A program made the position numbers and the translations under genes. From positions 26,646-90,645 of the forward strand of contig JANQBS010000166.1 in assembly GCA_033085395.1 (NCBI GenBank): a DNA stretch of 64,000 bases, read 5' to 3'. The notes beneath the pieces are model-generated. The model ran no database searches. It was not told the origin of the DNA and saw nothing but the letters and a program-made list of their open reading frames with translations. How positions within the stretch are numbered: position 1 is the stretch's first letter; every line of letters begins with the position of its first letter. The DNA is from Xanthoparmelia taractica. Its lineage: Eukaryota; Ascomycota; Lecanoromycetes; Lecanorales; Parmeliaceae. Shown one piece after another: positions 44,467-57,225 of this stretch.

Positions 44467-47400
44467 AGGAGAATCTTCTCTGCGGTCACGATTGCATCTC
44501 GGACACGGGGCCTTCTTCGGGAAATCCTACGTCGGGCAGGATGAGACGGTCCGCTTAGTTTGGGCATGGAGGCGCGGTCTTATCGGGTATTGACAGGTAG
44601 TAAGAAGAGACGGGAAGTGTCGTGTAAGACCCTGGACGATAACAGGCGGCGTGAAAGCGGTATTGAGCTTTGTTGTTGCCATCGGCGGAGCATGCAGCGT
44701 TGTGGCAAAGCTTTTTGTGTAATTGTATATCATTACTACTAGGTTACTGCGAGGCTTATGTTCATTGCTTACGCCGAACCCATTTCGGGTAATACAAATC
44801 TTGTCATTCTGCCTTCATAGATACCGAGCCATATGCAGACATGTCTACAGTCTACCCGACTGTTCTTTCGTCGGACTTGAGCACAGGCCCAACCCCCTAA
44901 GCTTCATCACCGCTAAGTCTTGGAAAAGACTGATGTGTAGCAGGATTATCTCATTCTTAAAGCCTGATGAGGTGCCAAAGACCCGCCAATCATATGCAGG
45001 GACCTTCTACATCCACTTGAGTTACGCAAGTCGACCTTATCAATAAGTCAGCTTCTATATTCGGCGTTTGGGCCAAAAGTTTCTAAGCTGTCTGCGAATT
45101 GAGCTAGGACTGGAGCCCAAGCAAGGCATAAAGCTTTCACAAATCCGCTGATAACGCTAGAAGGCCTAAGGGAGGATTGTCAACGATGGAACATATAAGG
45201 TTGAGTCTCTATGATGCTGGTGCAGATGTCTCGAATGCCCGTGGGTCGGTCTGTCTCTAGAATGTTATTACAGTGATATCGATATTTGATATGAGTCACA
45301 CGATGAAAGAAGCTCGGCATATCCTAGGAATAGCTACGAATAGGTGTTGCAATTTGAGAGTAACATTTCAGGTAGTGCAACGACTTACCCGTCTCCCTCT
45401 CCCAAGAGCAATCACGGTGTGAGTTGGATTCGTGGACTGAGGTCTCATGAGTAGGATAGATCTGATCGTATCAATATGTAGTCTACCCTCTATCACTAAA
45501 CGAGAGATAATTCACAGATGCGGAATAGGACACTTGCTTGTTCACTTGCTAGAGAAAGGGCTTGAAGATTCTAAAGCCAGGCTTGGCAAGACGAGCAGTC
45601 GATACCAAGATCTTGTATCAGGACAATGCTCGCGAGATCATATCAACAACGGATGTCAAGCTGTAGAGTAGCTCGCAGGAGAACTCGTGTATGGCACAAG
45701 CGAACTCTCGATAATAGGTCAACGGGGTTTGACTATGCCGGCGTAGATGCAATGGATTCTGTACGATAGACCATAGCCGCTATTCTGTCTCACTAGCTTT
45801 ATTTGCAGCTTTTTAGCCTCGCCTGACAAAGTCGCATCTTACCGAGAAAATGAGCCTTGGCTCCTTTCGTCACAACCCGAGCACACATGCTATCTTCAGC
45901 TACAGCGGCAGCTCAAAGGTCGTGCCATGAAGCGTGATCAACCTGACTAGGAAGTTTGCCACTGATTAAGGTGTATTCTCTGGTGGCTGTAATTATGTAA
46001 GTAATAGGGGAAGACGTAGCACCACCTAGGGAGGGGGTTCTTACGCTTGGTCCGAATGCGCGGAAGAACTTCCCATATACCAGGAGACCGGCGTCTCCGA
46101 AGACTCTCTCGAATTTTTCAGCTAGCATAGTACTAGGTAGACGGTCGCAGTGTTGAAGGCAGATCTTAACAACTGACGGAAATAGTTCGTAAGACTATAC
46201 AGTGACATGGATATTCTCAACGCCTTGGATGTGAGTCAACAATTAGCCGCATTAAGCCGGTACTACTGGTGTGCTCACTAGACACTTGCCTACTGAACTG
46301 CGTGGGCCCCCTTTGGGAGGATATCTTTCTTCCACGTGCAGCCTCTACAGAGACTCTACCAGGCTTGCAATATCTCCGAGCCTCGTGTCCCAAGCACACT
46401 TTCTATCCGCTACGATGTGTTAGTACGAGGAGAATAAACCTACATGGCTCGATTGCTGAGCTTGAGAAGTTTGGACGACGAAATGCTGATCTGGCGGACG
46501 GGACCTGAATATAACAAAAGCCACGCGCCCGGAATACTATTAGAAGTTTATAAAGGGTCCGAGGATTGTGGGATAGCCAATTGACCACGTCCCAGCAGCT
46601 CGAGATGGGCGACGTGCCGTATCGAGCCTTCTCGCATTCAACCCACGGCTCGTCACCAAGGCTGGTGAATTCAACAGTTGAGGACTGTGTGCCGGAGACG
46701 CAAGGTATCATTGGTAGCTGTACTAGCGCAACAGCCAGGCTCCGTCTTAGGTAGTGTTCAGACCCAGCGACAGCACGGTGGACGGGGACAGGCAGTATAA
46801 AGCTAGATGATTAGACCTAGACAACATTGATGAAGAAGGCGTCAAATAGCAATTCACGATAGTATGGGAACGGATTCGAGACAGGTACCTGGTCTCCGGC
46901 GCAGGTTCAGGGCAGGCATCTCACTTCACCATTTATTATTGAACCCGCATCGAGCGCATAGTTCCAGCGCAAGACTTTGGCTTCGAGGCTAGAGCTCTTA
47001 GTAAGGCTTACTTGCGACGCTGCTGGTAGATGCAGGGACGTCAAGGAGGCATCTAGGATTCGATTGACGCCCATTAGCACCTTAGGAGTTTAAAGGCATG
47101 ATTAAGACCTAAGGGTCCGCTTTGGGTTCTGCAAGCGCTCCGGACTGCTTAGGGCGGGTATAAAGGTTAGCCTCAGATAATGTAACTATATACAGCCAGT
47201 AGACGGCTGAGCAAGAGGCTAGGAAACTTATAGTAAGTCTTCGTGATAGAGTAGGCTCCCTCCACAGGACCCTTCAATCTGTCGAAATGATGAGTGACAA
47301 AGAATAGACCATAAACGAGAGTAAGAGCAGATGGGTTTTACGTGGAGTGTATCACTGTTATCAAAGCCCCCAGTTATCTCTTCACTTTAAACATCCCAGG

Positions 47401-50400
47401 AAACCCAGTAGGGACCCAGTGTCTCGTGCGTACCAGTAGGCGACTTGGGGGTTTCAAGGAGTCACTGGCCGCACATTCGGTCCTAGAGAACAACTTGAAA
47501 GAGATCAACTTGAGCTTTTATGGCAACGATGAAGTGATACTGCAGTACAAGCACATTTCCCTCCAAAGTCACATCACAGGAGCAAAAGAATAAGATTTGA
47601 GCAGGGGGATCGCTCCATTCTAGACTGCTTTCCTCCTAGCGGGGTCTAATCCTCCGCTATAGGTCGCGTCGTAGGTAAAAGGTCCGTCCGTGGACCTTCT
47701 CTTCTGTTTACCTTTAAGGGTTTTGGATTTTTCCTTAGTCCTATGTCGCACTGCTTGTGATATCGCCGGATTTTTGATGTCTGCATCAATGGTGTCTAGA
47801 TATTATAGTCCTAGTACCTCGCCGTCATTGACCATGGCTGGACAATATCTCCAAGCTCGTCTGTTTTCGACTAGCAATCCCGGCCGTCTGCTTACCCTCG
47901 GCTATCCTGCACGGCTGCGACCGTATTCGCAACCAATATCATTCCCTCATCGAACATCTTTGCCGCCTACTCTGTGTAGCACATCCAGACGTGTAACATT
48001 TGCCATTTTTACAGTAGATTTCAAAGTACAGTCACCAGGTGCTGCCTGAAAGCGTCGCGCTTTTACGTTCGCCGATTCCCGGTCCAGAAGTGTGGCGTCG
48101 GCGGAAGTCGAGTGCGTGACCGAGCTCGAACCCTGAAACCCCCTTGACAGCTCCTGGTACTACTGGTTCTCTATGGCGATATGCGTGGGACCCAGGTCCA
48201 GCGGCATTGCCATTTCCTACCACTGGGCTTGTTCCTTTTCCTCATATGTTCTCTATGCTCTTTGGCGGATAATATATCATACATAACTGTCCCGATGGAT
48301 CTTAACGGACGTTAAGCGAAAGCAGGATGAGTTTGAGGATGCAGGCAGGGAGGCGGGTATTGAGGAAGGGAGGGCCGTCTGTAGTCGCTGGAGGTGTTGT
48401 TAGCTGAACTTTGCCATTGCACGGCATACCAGTCTCTTAGCCATATCGCCTACAGCTAGAGTGGCGCTCTGCATGATTTGATAACGACTGTCTTCGACCA
48501 GTTGATAGCTATGAACCACGCTGACGCTGGTCTTTGCTTTTGCTAACCCTTCAAACCGAGACTTGAAACGCCATGCCGCGCAGGAGTATGGCGGTCCACC
48601 ATTCCGGCAGCACGCGTGCCATGCAACCGTGTAAACGCTGGGTTGCTTTCGACGACTGCTCAGCAGCGTAAGGCTGTTGACAGCGAAGTGAAGTACACTG
48701 TGACTGAGGAATGTTTGTCAAAGGGAAGGGTTTCACGGCGACCCAGCCATAACTCAGCCCTAATCAGGGTTAGGGCTGAGCTAGGGTTTGGTCTGGTGGC
48801 CGCAGTGGGGGGTGGAGCCTTCTGTGGTGCTCTCAGCTTTCAACAGGCTTCGCCATAAATGTCCTCCGCTCCTTCCCGGTCTTTTGGCCACTATCTTGAC
48901 GACGCAATTTGCAAGGAAGTACCAAAAGCGCGGCGTGACAACACTAATTTTCAGACCGCACGGAGATTCTCACACATCGTTCCTCGGCGGGCGGCTGTTG
49001 CGTACTTCCAGCGCAGCTCTGTTGACTTTGCTAACGCTGACTTTGCCGTGGCTCCTTGTCCCTGCAGTGGTCTTGTTGGGCAAACGGCATATTCCGTGAC
49101 TCTTTTGGCAAGATTAGAAAAGGATGTTCAGACTAGCCTCGAGTACAGTCATCCTCTTTTGCCCTGGCGGCAGTGCACGCAGTCGAACCCATATTGTTCT
49201 ACAGATGTACAATTCAATTCTAGCTTGAAAGCCTTGAAGGTGCTAAAACCTTCATCAGACTCCAAACGGTGCTTGAATCACTGAGAAGTAGGGCTGCTCG
49301 CATGATGCATTTCTCCGTGGTTATCCGACCATTGTAGGATCAGAACCCATGTTTTGATCTGCAGGATAGGATCTCTCGATGCCTCCCATAACATGTTTGT
49401 TTCTGCCGAAGTCCGCGGCCCATGGGTACGGATACAGAATACCAGAAGTCCCGAAGCATTAGCAATTATCAAGACCGTTTATCTTTCGATTTTGGTCCCA
49501 CTTTACACGTTTTGTAGGGTAATCAACCACGGACAACGCCAATCATACATCTATCGTAGTGTGACATGATCGACATGCAAACAAAGTATCCTGTCTTATC
49601 TTTCCATAAGCATAAGTCTACTCTTAATCATTCTGCATTCGCCTCAACAGACGGGTCCCTCTGGCAGGCTACCAATGTGACCATGGCCCAAGATAAACTT
49701 GCAGCCTCGGCCCAGCTGTCCACGCTCGCCGCGGCCGCTTAGCCTATCTTTACGCCACCCACCGTACCATAACGCAGCTCGATGACATTCGCCAAGCAAG
49801 CTTGCTTCGACTAGTTGCTAGGTGGATCTGCATATGTGGGTATCTATGTCGAGAAAGCGAGCAAAAAGCATAGGGCTGAACCTGCTTGTCAGTGGTCGAA
49901 CGAAGTTGAAAGCCGCGGTCCGCAGGACATGGTTCACTTCGGTTGGCATTGGGTCGTTCTCTAGGTTTCTACAAAAGCGGTCCTGTAATTAATCCACGTG
50001 TGTTTTATGTTGGCTGTCCCTCCATCATCTTCAGTAACAAATTGTTGTACACTGCCAGTATCCATGCTAGTCGCTTCATTTCAAAGAAATAGCTGGCTTC
50101 CATTCCGCAGGCCTATCTATGTCCATGAAAGCGGTAGCTGCCCAAATCGCTGCCAAGGAATGTGGTTCAATGACGGAGGAGATCGATCGATAGAGCGATG
50201 AGTTGTCTCTGCCTTGCGCTCTGAAGTCGTGGAAAGTCCTTTGCTATCTACCATGTCAACTCCCAATCATATCAAACCCGTCATTGGTGACCATCCCCTC
50301 GCTATCAAAAGATCGCCATGCATTCTGTTCAAAACTCCAAGCATCTTCCGTCACTTTGGCCATTGAAAAGCCGCTTTTGAACGTAAGAGTTGTTTCTCTA

Positions 50401-50778
50401 ATACCTCGAGTTGCATTGAGGCATGAAACCTACCGAACCCGAAGCCTACAATGATTACTCAACTACAAGTACACCTGCCCTGTCAAGCGGTGCCATCCGA
50501 GCCGCAGCGGGCAGGCCACGCCACACCCTTAAAAAATGTTACTAAGTACCGGAGAAGGTTCCGTGCATAACAGGGATCTGGACCAGGTACAAACGTGCAG
50601 TAGCCTTGGCGTCATGTGGGCTTCTGTATAGTGGCTTGGAAAGGTAGATCGTTACGATTGATTGTTGCAGCTACTAAGCGAATCAAATTACAGGAATTTA
50701 ATAACACGTTCTAAAAGCCATAGAGAAAGAATGCAAAGTATAATCGACCACCGGAGAAGTTGGCGCGTGCAATGTATC
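44467..50778. other. Gene-poor region, 6.3 kb
   Basis: No gene can be recognised on either strand. The longest unexplained plus-strand frame, 48859-49284 (141 residues, starts 'MSSAPSRSFGHYLDD'), has an ATG but no signal, domain or intron evidence. Others are at 45913-46128 (-), 47342-47593 (+) and 47690-48049 (+). A telomere-like hairpin lies at 48753-48780. Bases 46990-47330 are studded with TAG/TAA in all frames, like decayed coding or repeat DNA. Confidence 0.4.
48753..48780. repeat. Hairpin of telomere-like repeats (CCCTAA/TTAGGG)
   Basis: Perfect 11-bp arms CTCAGCCCTAA and TTAGGGCTGAG surround a 6-nt loop. Each arm holds one telomere unit. Confidence 0.6.
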
Positions 50779-52203
50779 CTAGACGCCGTCTTTGAAGTCA
50801 TCACCTCCAGCCTCCTCATCAATCCGCATGCAGTTACCCAACCCGCACACCTCGAAGATTCCTCTGGGCGTGACTCCACTTCCTTGGATCCCTGTCACAC
50901 CTTCCATTTTCAACTTTTCGTAGGCAGCCTTGATCGCCAGGTAAGCAGGCGCCAAGCCCGCAAACGAGAAGATGATGATTCGGAATCCCATTTCGCGGGC
51001 CTCATCGACGGTGAACAGTGGACTGTGACCGTTCTCGACAATATTGAGAAGTAGAGGCCACGGTGCGAACTCTTTGACCGCTTGTGCCGCCTGCTCCTTG
51101 GTTTTGAAGCCTTCGAGCAACCCCACATCAGCACCAAGCTCCCGAGCTGCGTGTAGACGAGCAACACATTCCTCATATCCGAGCTGTTGTAGTGCATCCG
51201 TGCGAGCGATAAGCACGATGTCCGAGCGGGCTTTATCTATTGCGGCTCTGGCGGCGCGGATACGGGACAAGTAAACGTCTCTAGTGACCACTTTCTTGCC
51301 GGAGAGGTGACCGCATCGTTTGGTAAGGACTTGATCTTCGATGTGGAAGCCGGCAACGTTGGCTCGGATGTACTGCTGGACTGCCAAGGTAATCGTATTG
51401 GGGCCTGTGTTTATGTTAGCATGCAAGAGTGAGGCGGTGATGTGTGTTGTTGAGACCCACCCCCATAGCCTGTATCCATGTCCGCAATGACCGGGGTGCC
51501 ATAAGGATCGAGGTTGGCGATCATGTCGGCATGAGCACGCATGTCACTGAGTTGTGCGAGGCCGAGGTCAGGTTGACCGAGCCGAGAGGCTGTAGTACCG
51601 GCACCTGTCTGAAAGACGTGAGCAAGCCTGTGTAAGATATCGCGAAGGACTGTTGCTTACCATGTACATTGCGTCGAAGCCGACGGAAAGGGCAATCCGA
51701 GCGGAGAATCCATCGTAGACACCAGGACAGACGATCAGATCCTTGGTATTCCTCAGGCGATGCTTCAAAACTGTGGCTGGCGTCAGGAACTGGGTTGGGA
51801 GAGCTGTGGTCACTATATTTGGATTGTCGACTACAGTGTCTTGGTTTTCGGCCGCTGTATCTTGCTTGTCGTTTTGAGTGGGAGGTAGAACAGGCTCGTC
51901 GATGTATATCTCCGACGTGGTTTCTTTATCCGTGGGCTTGTCGTCACTGTGGGGAGGTTCAACGTCGTTCTGTTCGTTGGGTGTGACCTCGCACTGGCTG
52001 ACGACAGGCCCATCCTTAACAGATGCTGCTTTGAGATTATCGGCTAAAGGTCCGAGCTTGTCTCCAGACACGAAATGGTAGGACAGGGACTCTACCGCCA
52101 AATTCAAGGTGACGTGGTCGACTGGTCCTGGTTCGTGTTTGGGGCTGTCAATCTGATGCATTGCGGGTGTCAGGGTGAGGAACGTTGTGCTCGTTTCAGA
52201 CAT
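50779..52203 (-). CDS. PEP mutase/isocitrate lyase superfamily protein (oxaloacetase/methylisocitrate-lyase-like)
   Basis: Exons (complement): 50779..51404, 51461..51608 and 51661..52203; 438 residues. The 56- and 52-nt introns are in frame. The N-terminal 140 residues are an acidic, disordered extension unusual for the family. The TIM barrel starts at 'TPATVLKHRLRNTKDLIVCPGVYDGFSARIA', followed by 'TGAGTTASRLGQPDLGLAQL', 'PVIADMDTGYGG' (Mg-binding Asp pair), 'GFHIEDQVLTKRCGHLSGK' with the family signature KRCGH at 259-263 and its catalytic Cys261, and 'IVLIARTDAL'. Members cleave C-C or C-P bonds of 2-hydroxy di- or tri-acids. The Cys loop favours a lyase (isocitrate, methylisocitrate or oxaloacetate) over a phosphonomutase, but the exact substrate cannot be set. 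Intact. The ATG at 52203 is chosen for its position after the TATA element. Confidence 0.85.
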
Positions 52204-52294
52204 AGTAGCTTGATATGCGTTGAAAATCTTTATGTAGATGAGGCAGAGGATTGTTGCTTGAATAGAGAGCGAGAAGAGACTGGGGCCCACACCT

Positions 52295-52304
52295 TATTAT
52301 ATAA
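52295..52304 (-). promoter_or_regulatory. TATA-like box of PEP-mutase-family gene
   Basis: On the minus strand it reads TTATATAATA, about 95 nt upstream of the ATG at 52203. Confidence 0.45.
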
Positions 52305-54206
52305 CTTTGGTGTTCATCCATCCCACGCAGGTGGCGTTGATCACTACCTTCTAGTACATCCCCAGTAGTATCAACATAATCCTACCAAGCGGTGAATGAT
52401 GCAGGTTGACAGTGGACAAAGTTTTGCCAAGTCGGAGATACAAGGAGCTCATCTAGGTGTGTGGACCAAACCCTTCCAAGTGGTACGTTGACGAGAACCG
52501 TCGGTTCGACCTGCTGATATCAAAATGCAATTGAAATGGACCGCATTAGATTCGAAGCGACCTTGACGATTCTGAGGTCTGGCGATGGACATGCGCTAGC
52601 AAGTTTTGGCAGTGTCAACGCCTTGAGAGAGTTTTCTCCAAGCCCAACCAAGCCAGCACGCTCATCAAAGATCTGGCAGCCATGGATCAAAAACCGTATG
52701 TCTTTAGGCGTGTGATTGAATTGAGAGAACTCTGAAAGCCAACCAAACGTTGTATTAGGGCGTGTACCAGTAAAGACTCTGATGTGGTGTGCGAACTTTT
52801 GAAGCTGCTACCGTGGCAAAACCTTGTAGCACACTCGAAACTTGCGACTAACCACGAAGTTCTAGCCGGAAATTTGGTGTAAGCCAGGCTGTAATCCTCC
52901 GCCTTTTCTCCGCTTGTTTCTCCTCCACGGTCTCTAGAATTCTCGACCGCCTTGCCCCCCCGTAACTGCAAAGTGATCGCCGAGGTCGGCGCCGAATCAG
53001 ACGAGCCGTAAGCTGTGACAGCTATGGTAGCTTGAAAGATGGATTCTGCGTTCCACCTGGCAGTGGAATATGATTCGGGATTAATGCAAGCCGCCTTGGC
53101 AAATTTTTAACTAATGTATGAGTGTTCTTGATATGCATGATTATGTGCGTCGACAAGACGGCCGTGATCGAGCGCTGCATCATCTGGAGGAGTCGGCAGT
53201 GATACCGCTGTAAATTGCATGTTGTCCGCCCATGTTGGGCAGCGTTATGCACGCAAATGCCGAGTTGTTAGTAACGAGTCTGGAGCAGTAGGGAGCGGGC
53301 CAATGACGCTCCAGAATTGTCCTCAGAAAGTCGGTATGATCATGAAGCCAAGAGCACAGCCTCCTTGACAAGGGACCTGCAGGTCATCGCACCTGCAGAC
53401 AGAAGCTTGGCAGTAGTACAGGGTCTGAAACCATGTTCGAGGGTTTGTCTCCTCGGACTTTATTCCTATTGGGAAGAAGTCATGGTCTTCTTGAGCTCGG
53501 AGTTCAGTTGATATCGAGATTGAGGGCGACGGTGAAGAACTGTCTAGCCCAATATAGGGAAGAATAAGAAGCACGTTGAGGGAGCAAAGGTGTTCTAGCC
53601 GCCTTTTGTCCGAGAGGCCAGGGACTTAGGATTCCATTTTATTCTGGCGCATGTTGATAGCTTGGCTGCATATTCTATTCGGCATACTTCTTCGGCCGGG
53701 CTTTCCGAAGCCACTTCGCCCGAATAGACGGCGATATGCATGCAACGCGGAAGGGTAGATCATCAAACAGCCTGTTAAGAAGCTATTATATCATTACTGA
53801 TTGTTATAATCCTTGCTCATGACTGAGAAGAGTACATTAGTAGTTTTCAGCAGGATTCCAATATGATATGTTGTGACTGGTTCTCAACATTGACGTGATG
53901 ATCAAGGTCGGTTGAGTCAATAGAGTCAAAGGGATGGATAGATAAGAGAAGGAGTTGTTACGGAGATGTTTGATGAAGGGGTGGGTGAGTGGAGCAGCAA
54001 TGAGGAAGGAGATGATGCCATATTGCATCAAGAGGAAAAAGGTTAAGTCCATTTAGTTGCCGAGCCGAATGTTTGCCAAGACCGCCAAGACCGCCGAAGT
54101 CTGCCAAGGAACCCCTGAAAATGCCAAGACATTCCGGGACTCTTTCACCAAGTACCTTACTACTATTGCTGCGTCAAAGGGAAAAAAGTCAGATTGGAAT
54201 TTATTT

Positions 54207-54222
54207 ATTAATTAATTAATTA
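54207..54222. repeat. Short TTAA tandem tract
   Basis: About four TTAA units lie roughly 380 nt upstream of the DUF1275 gene, next to a T/C-rich stretch. It may be a nucleosome-poor promoter element. Confidence 0.5.
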
Positions 54223-54600
54223 CAATTTTGTATTATCTTTCTCTTTTTCCTTTTGTCTCTCTTTGGACTATCCTCATGCCTTGCGTGCCAACTCGGGGGC
54301 AACATATGGATACAATGCTTTGATGGTGATGATATCCCTCCTTGGCCTTGATTGACTCCTTTCCCTCTGATTCCCCCTCTCCTCCGGCCTACCACCTTAT
54401 CCTCAGGTCCGACTAGCGACCACTACCGACAACAAAATCCGTGATTAGAAATCCCTCAACATTTCACCACCACATCATTCGCCAATCTCCAAATCACCTG
54501 GCAACGTTGTTGAGCAAAACACCATCCCCCCTCTCTTCCTCCCAGGACCTCAGCGCTTCATATCCATCCTACGGCTTGATACATTGCCACTCCCATAAAC

Positions 54601-55538
54601 ATGTCTGGAGACCCCGAGAAAGAAATCCAGGTGACGGACGTATCCTTGAATAAGTCTGCCAACCCGTCACCTTCTTCGGAACCACGACCCAACTCGCTTC
54701 AAAGTCTTAAGAACCACCTCACGGTTGAGGTGGCAACCGCCCACGCAGACATCCTTTTGTTGACCTGCTGTATCATTTCAGGCCTCGTTGACAGCACAAT
54801 TTACCATGCCTATGGCACTTTCGTGTCAATGCAAACGGTACTCCCCTTCCCCTTGTTACAAACCCCTCCAAACTTTGCCTCCCTCCCTCCTCCTTCATTG
54901 CGATCACAGCTGCTCATACAGATTACAAGGGCAATACAATTTTCCTTGGCCTTGGTGGTTCCACCCCGCACGACACCTCCAAGCCCTACGGCTGGGTCAA
55001 ATCCTTCCTCTCCATCATCTGCTTCTGTCTCGGCTGCTTCGCCTTCAGCTTCTTCTCTCGTCTCCTCACGCCACTCCGCCGCTCAACGCTCGTCGCCTCC
55101 TTCCTCATCCAATCACTCTTCATTTTAGCGACCGCCGGCATTATTCAAGCGGGAGTTGTCAACGGGAGCTTGGACACCATACCTGACGACATTGTTTGGA
55201 GCCAACTCTTACCCATAGCGTTTTTGTCTTTTCAGAGCGCGGGACAGATAGTTGGGAGTCGTGCACTAGGACTGGCCGAAGTGCCGACGGTGGTCTTGAC
55301 CAGTATGTTGCATGATATCTCGTCCGACCCTGGGCTCTTGGCGCCCTTGGGGAAGAACATAAAGAGGAATAGACGGGTTTTGGCGTTTGTGGGGATTCTT
55401 GTTGGTGCCGTTGCGGGGGGGTTCATCGCGGAAACTACGGGGCGAATGCAGGTGCCGCTTTGGATTGCAGGTGGTATCAAGCTTGTGGTAACGAGCGCTT
55501 GGATGCTGTGGCCGAAAAAGATGGTTAGTGCGGTCTAA
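54601..55538 (+). CDS. DUF1275 (YoaK-like) integral membrane protein
   Basis: Exons 54601..54837 and 54930..55538; 281 residues. The 92-nt intron starts GTACTC and ends ACAAG and keeps frame. The first 40 residues are polar; about six hydrophobic helices follow. Family landmarks: 'ADILLLTCCIISGLVDSTIYHAYGTFVSMQTGNTIFLGLG' (helix 1 and the 'F..MQTGN' block, restored across the splice), 'LSFQSAGQIVGSRALGLAEVPTVVLTSMLHDI', 'GAVAGGFIAETTG' and a last helix 'PLWIAGGIKLVVTSAWMLW'. DUF1275 proteins are widespread in bacteria and fungi. They have a transporter-like fold but no proven substrate. Intact, likely plasma membrane or vacuole. No neighbour suggests a pathway. Confidence 0.9.
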
Positions 55539-57225
55539 TCCTCTAGACATGCGTCTGTTTACCTTTGCGGTCTCAAGCGTAAACACTATATACCCGACCT
55601 TATAGAGATGTTCGTGCTTTATTGTTTGAACCTTGAAATTAGGCTGGCCGCCATCCTTTCCAAGATGTGTTGATCTGCCTAACCATGTCAATCTCGATCG
55701 AGACTGTTCCCCCTGCTCCTAAGTCTGACGGCCATTGCAATGCCCGTCTGAAGGTGTTCATACAGCAGCTTCTCGAAACTCGCGAAAGCTCGCACATCAT
55801 CTGAGTCTTGGAATTGGCTGTATAATGCAACTTAGTGTGAGACATTAGTACTCCTCAATGCTTTGCCCATACCCTCGTTGCTCAGAATTGGATGCGAGTG
55901 CAGGATCCTTCAATACCCGCTACCGAGCCTTGATCCCTGAGATGGAGTATTCATACCAGGGAGAAGGCTCCAGGGAGAAGGCTCTTGGAATTGTAGTTAT
56001 CAAAGTGACTGACAGATAGTGTAACGACCTCTCACATTTATTGACAAGTCGACATCTCAGTGGACCATGCTTATGCCAAAGGCTAGCTCTTGTAGGAAAT
56101 TATGTTAGGTGGTAGCACTGCCAATTATAGTATTCGCTAGGCAGCACATACCTGTAGAAATTGATATTCGAGCCTAATGCATCAACGACGAAAGATTTAC
56201 CGAAAGAATGGAGGCAAAGTCAAGTTGTTCAAAGCAGAGCAAGCCCTAGCCCTGATTCCGCTAACTTCAGGCTGAAGAAAAACCTACAGTGTCTGACAAA
56301 AGATCAAAGCATAGCGTAACTTCCATACTGCGTTCTAAGTACGTCGACACTGGCCATGATGATATGAGTCAAAAGCACAGCCTGAGCGCCAGATGAGTTC
56401 CGTCGCCCGTCATTGCCCACCAGCAAATTGAAAGAAGATAGTGCGCGACAGACTGATAAATCTAATGGCAAGAGCAAAGTTGGTGATCTCGAGTTGAGGC
56501 TCTTCGTGGAAACATCTGCCTACTCGGCCGTAGACTGGTCACCAATGCAGCAGGTAGTGATGAGTTTGGCCAGAAGTCAGTCATCGACCTTTAGGAGAAC
56601 GCGTTCTTAGTATAGCGGCTAGATCACTCCGTAGTCCATCGAATCTTAGTTATTACTCATGACTAGGATATGTATGAGAACTTCGGTGAGGTTGTCTCTA
56701 TACCCTGGCATTAAATCAGCCACCACTATCTTCGTGTGATAGTTAGGAGTATCAGAGACAAAGAAAAGGTATGCTATAATGGTCAATGATCGAGCTGGGG
56801 AGCGTGCGTTCCTACAGCTGTGTAGGCAACAGATTGAGAGGCCAACGTAGTTAATGTCCTTCCCTTCCTAACTTCTGTAATCAGAGTTCTTCTCAAATTT
56901 AAGCCTGAAGTTTAAGCCAGCTTGTATATGAGACTCTGTATTCTTCCGAGGACCGGAAATTAAGACAAGGTACAAATGGTAATACATCGTTTCGGTTACA
57001 CATTGCTAACAGACAATGACCGCCGCTATGGTAGAATAATCAACAAAGCCCACTATTCTTAACGCATCTTTTGTGTTGAACCCTTGACCTAATGACCATG
57101 ATGGGACTTATGCTAACCTAAGCGCTACGTGAAACTTTCCTGATCTTTATGAATGTTGAAGGGTCAGTAACAGCGACTGCTGAGCCAGCAGAGGCATAAA
57201 TGAATGTGATTTAGTGTAAGAGGCG
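55539..57225. other. Intergenic spacer
   Basis: No gene recognised; a plus-strand frame at 56413-56610 is unconvincing. It separates the 3' ends of two convergent genes. Confidence 0.45.

Larger units (their letters stand above)
52204..54600. other. Intergenic spacer between divergent genes, 2.4 kb
   Basis: It holds the promoter of the PEP-mutase-family gene at its left end and a long leader with a TTAA tract for the DUF1275 gene at its right. No gene is recognised between. Confidence 0.45.

Noticed and set aside
48859..49284. 141-codon plus-strand frame as a gene
   Set aside because: It has a reasonable ATG but no supporting feature. It is mentioned under the gene-poor region rather than called.
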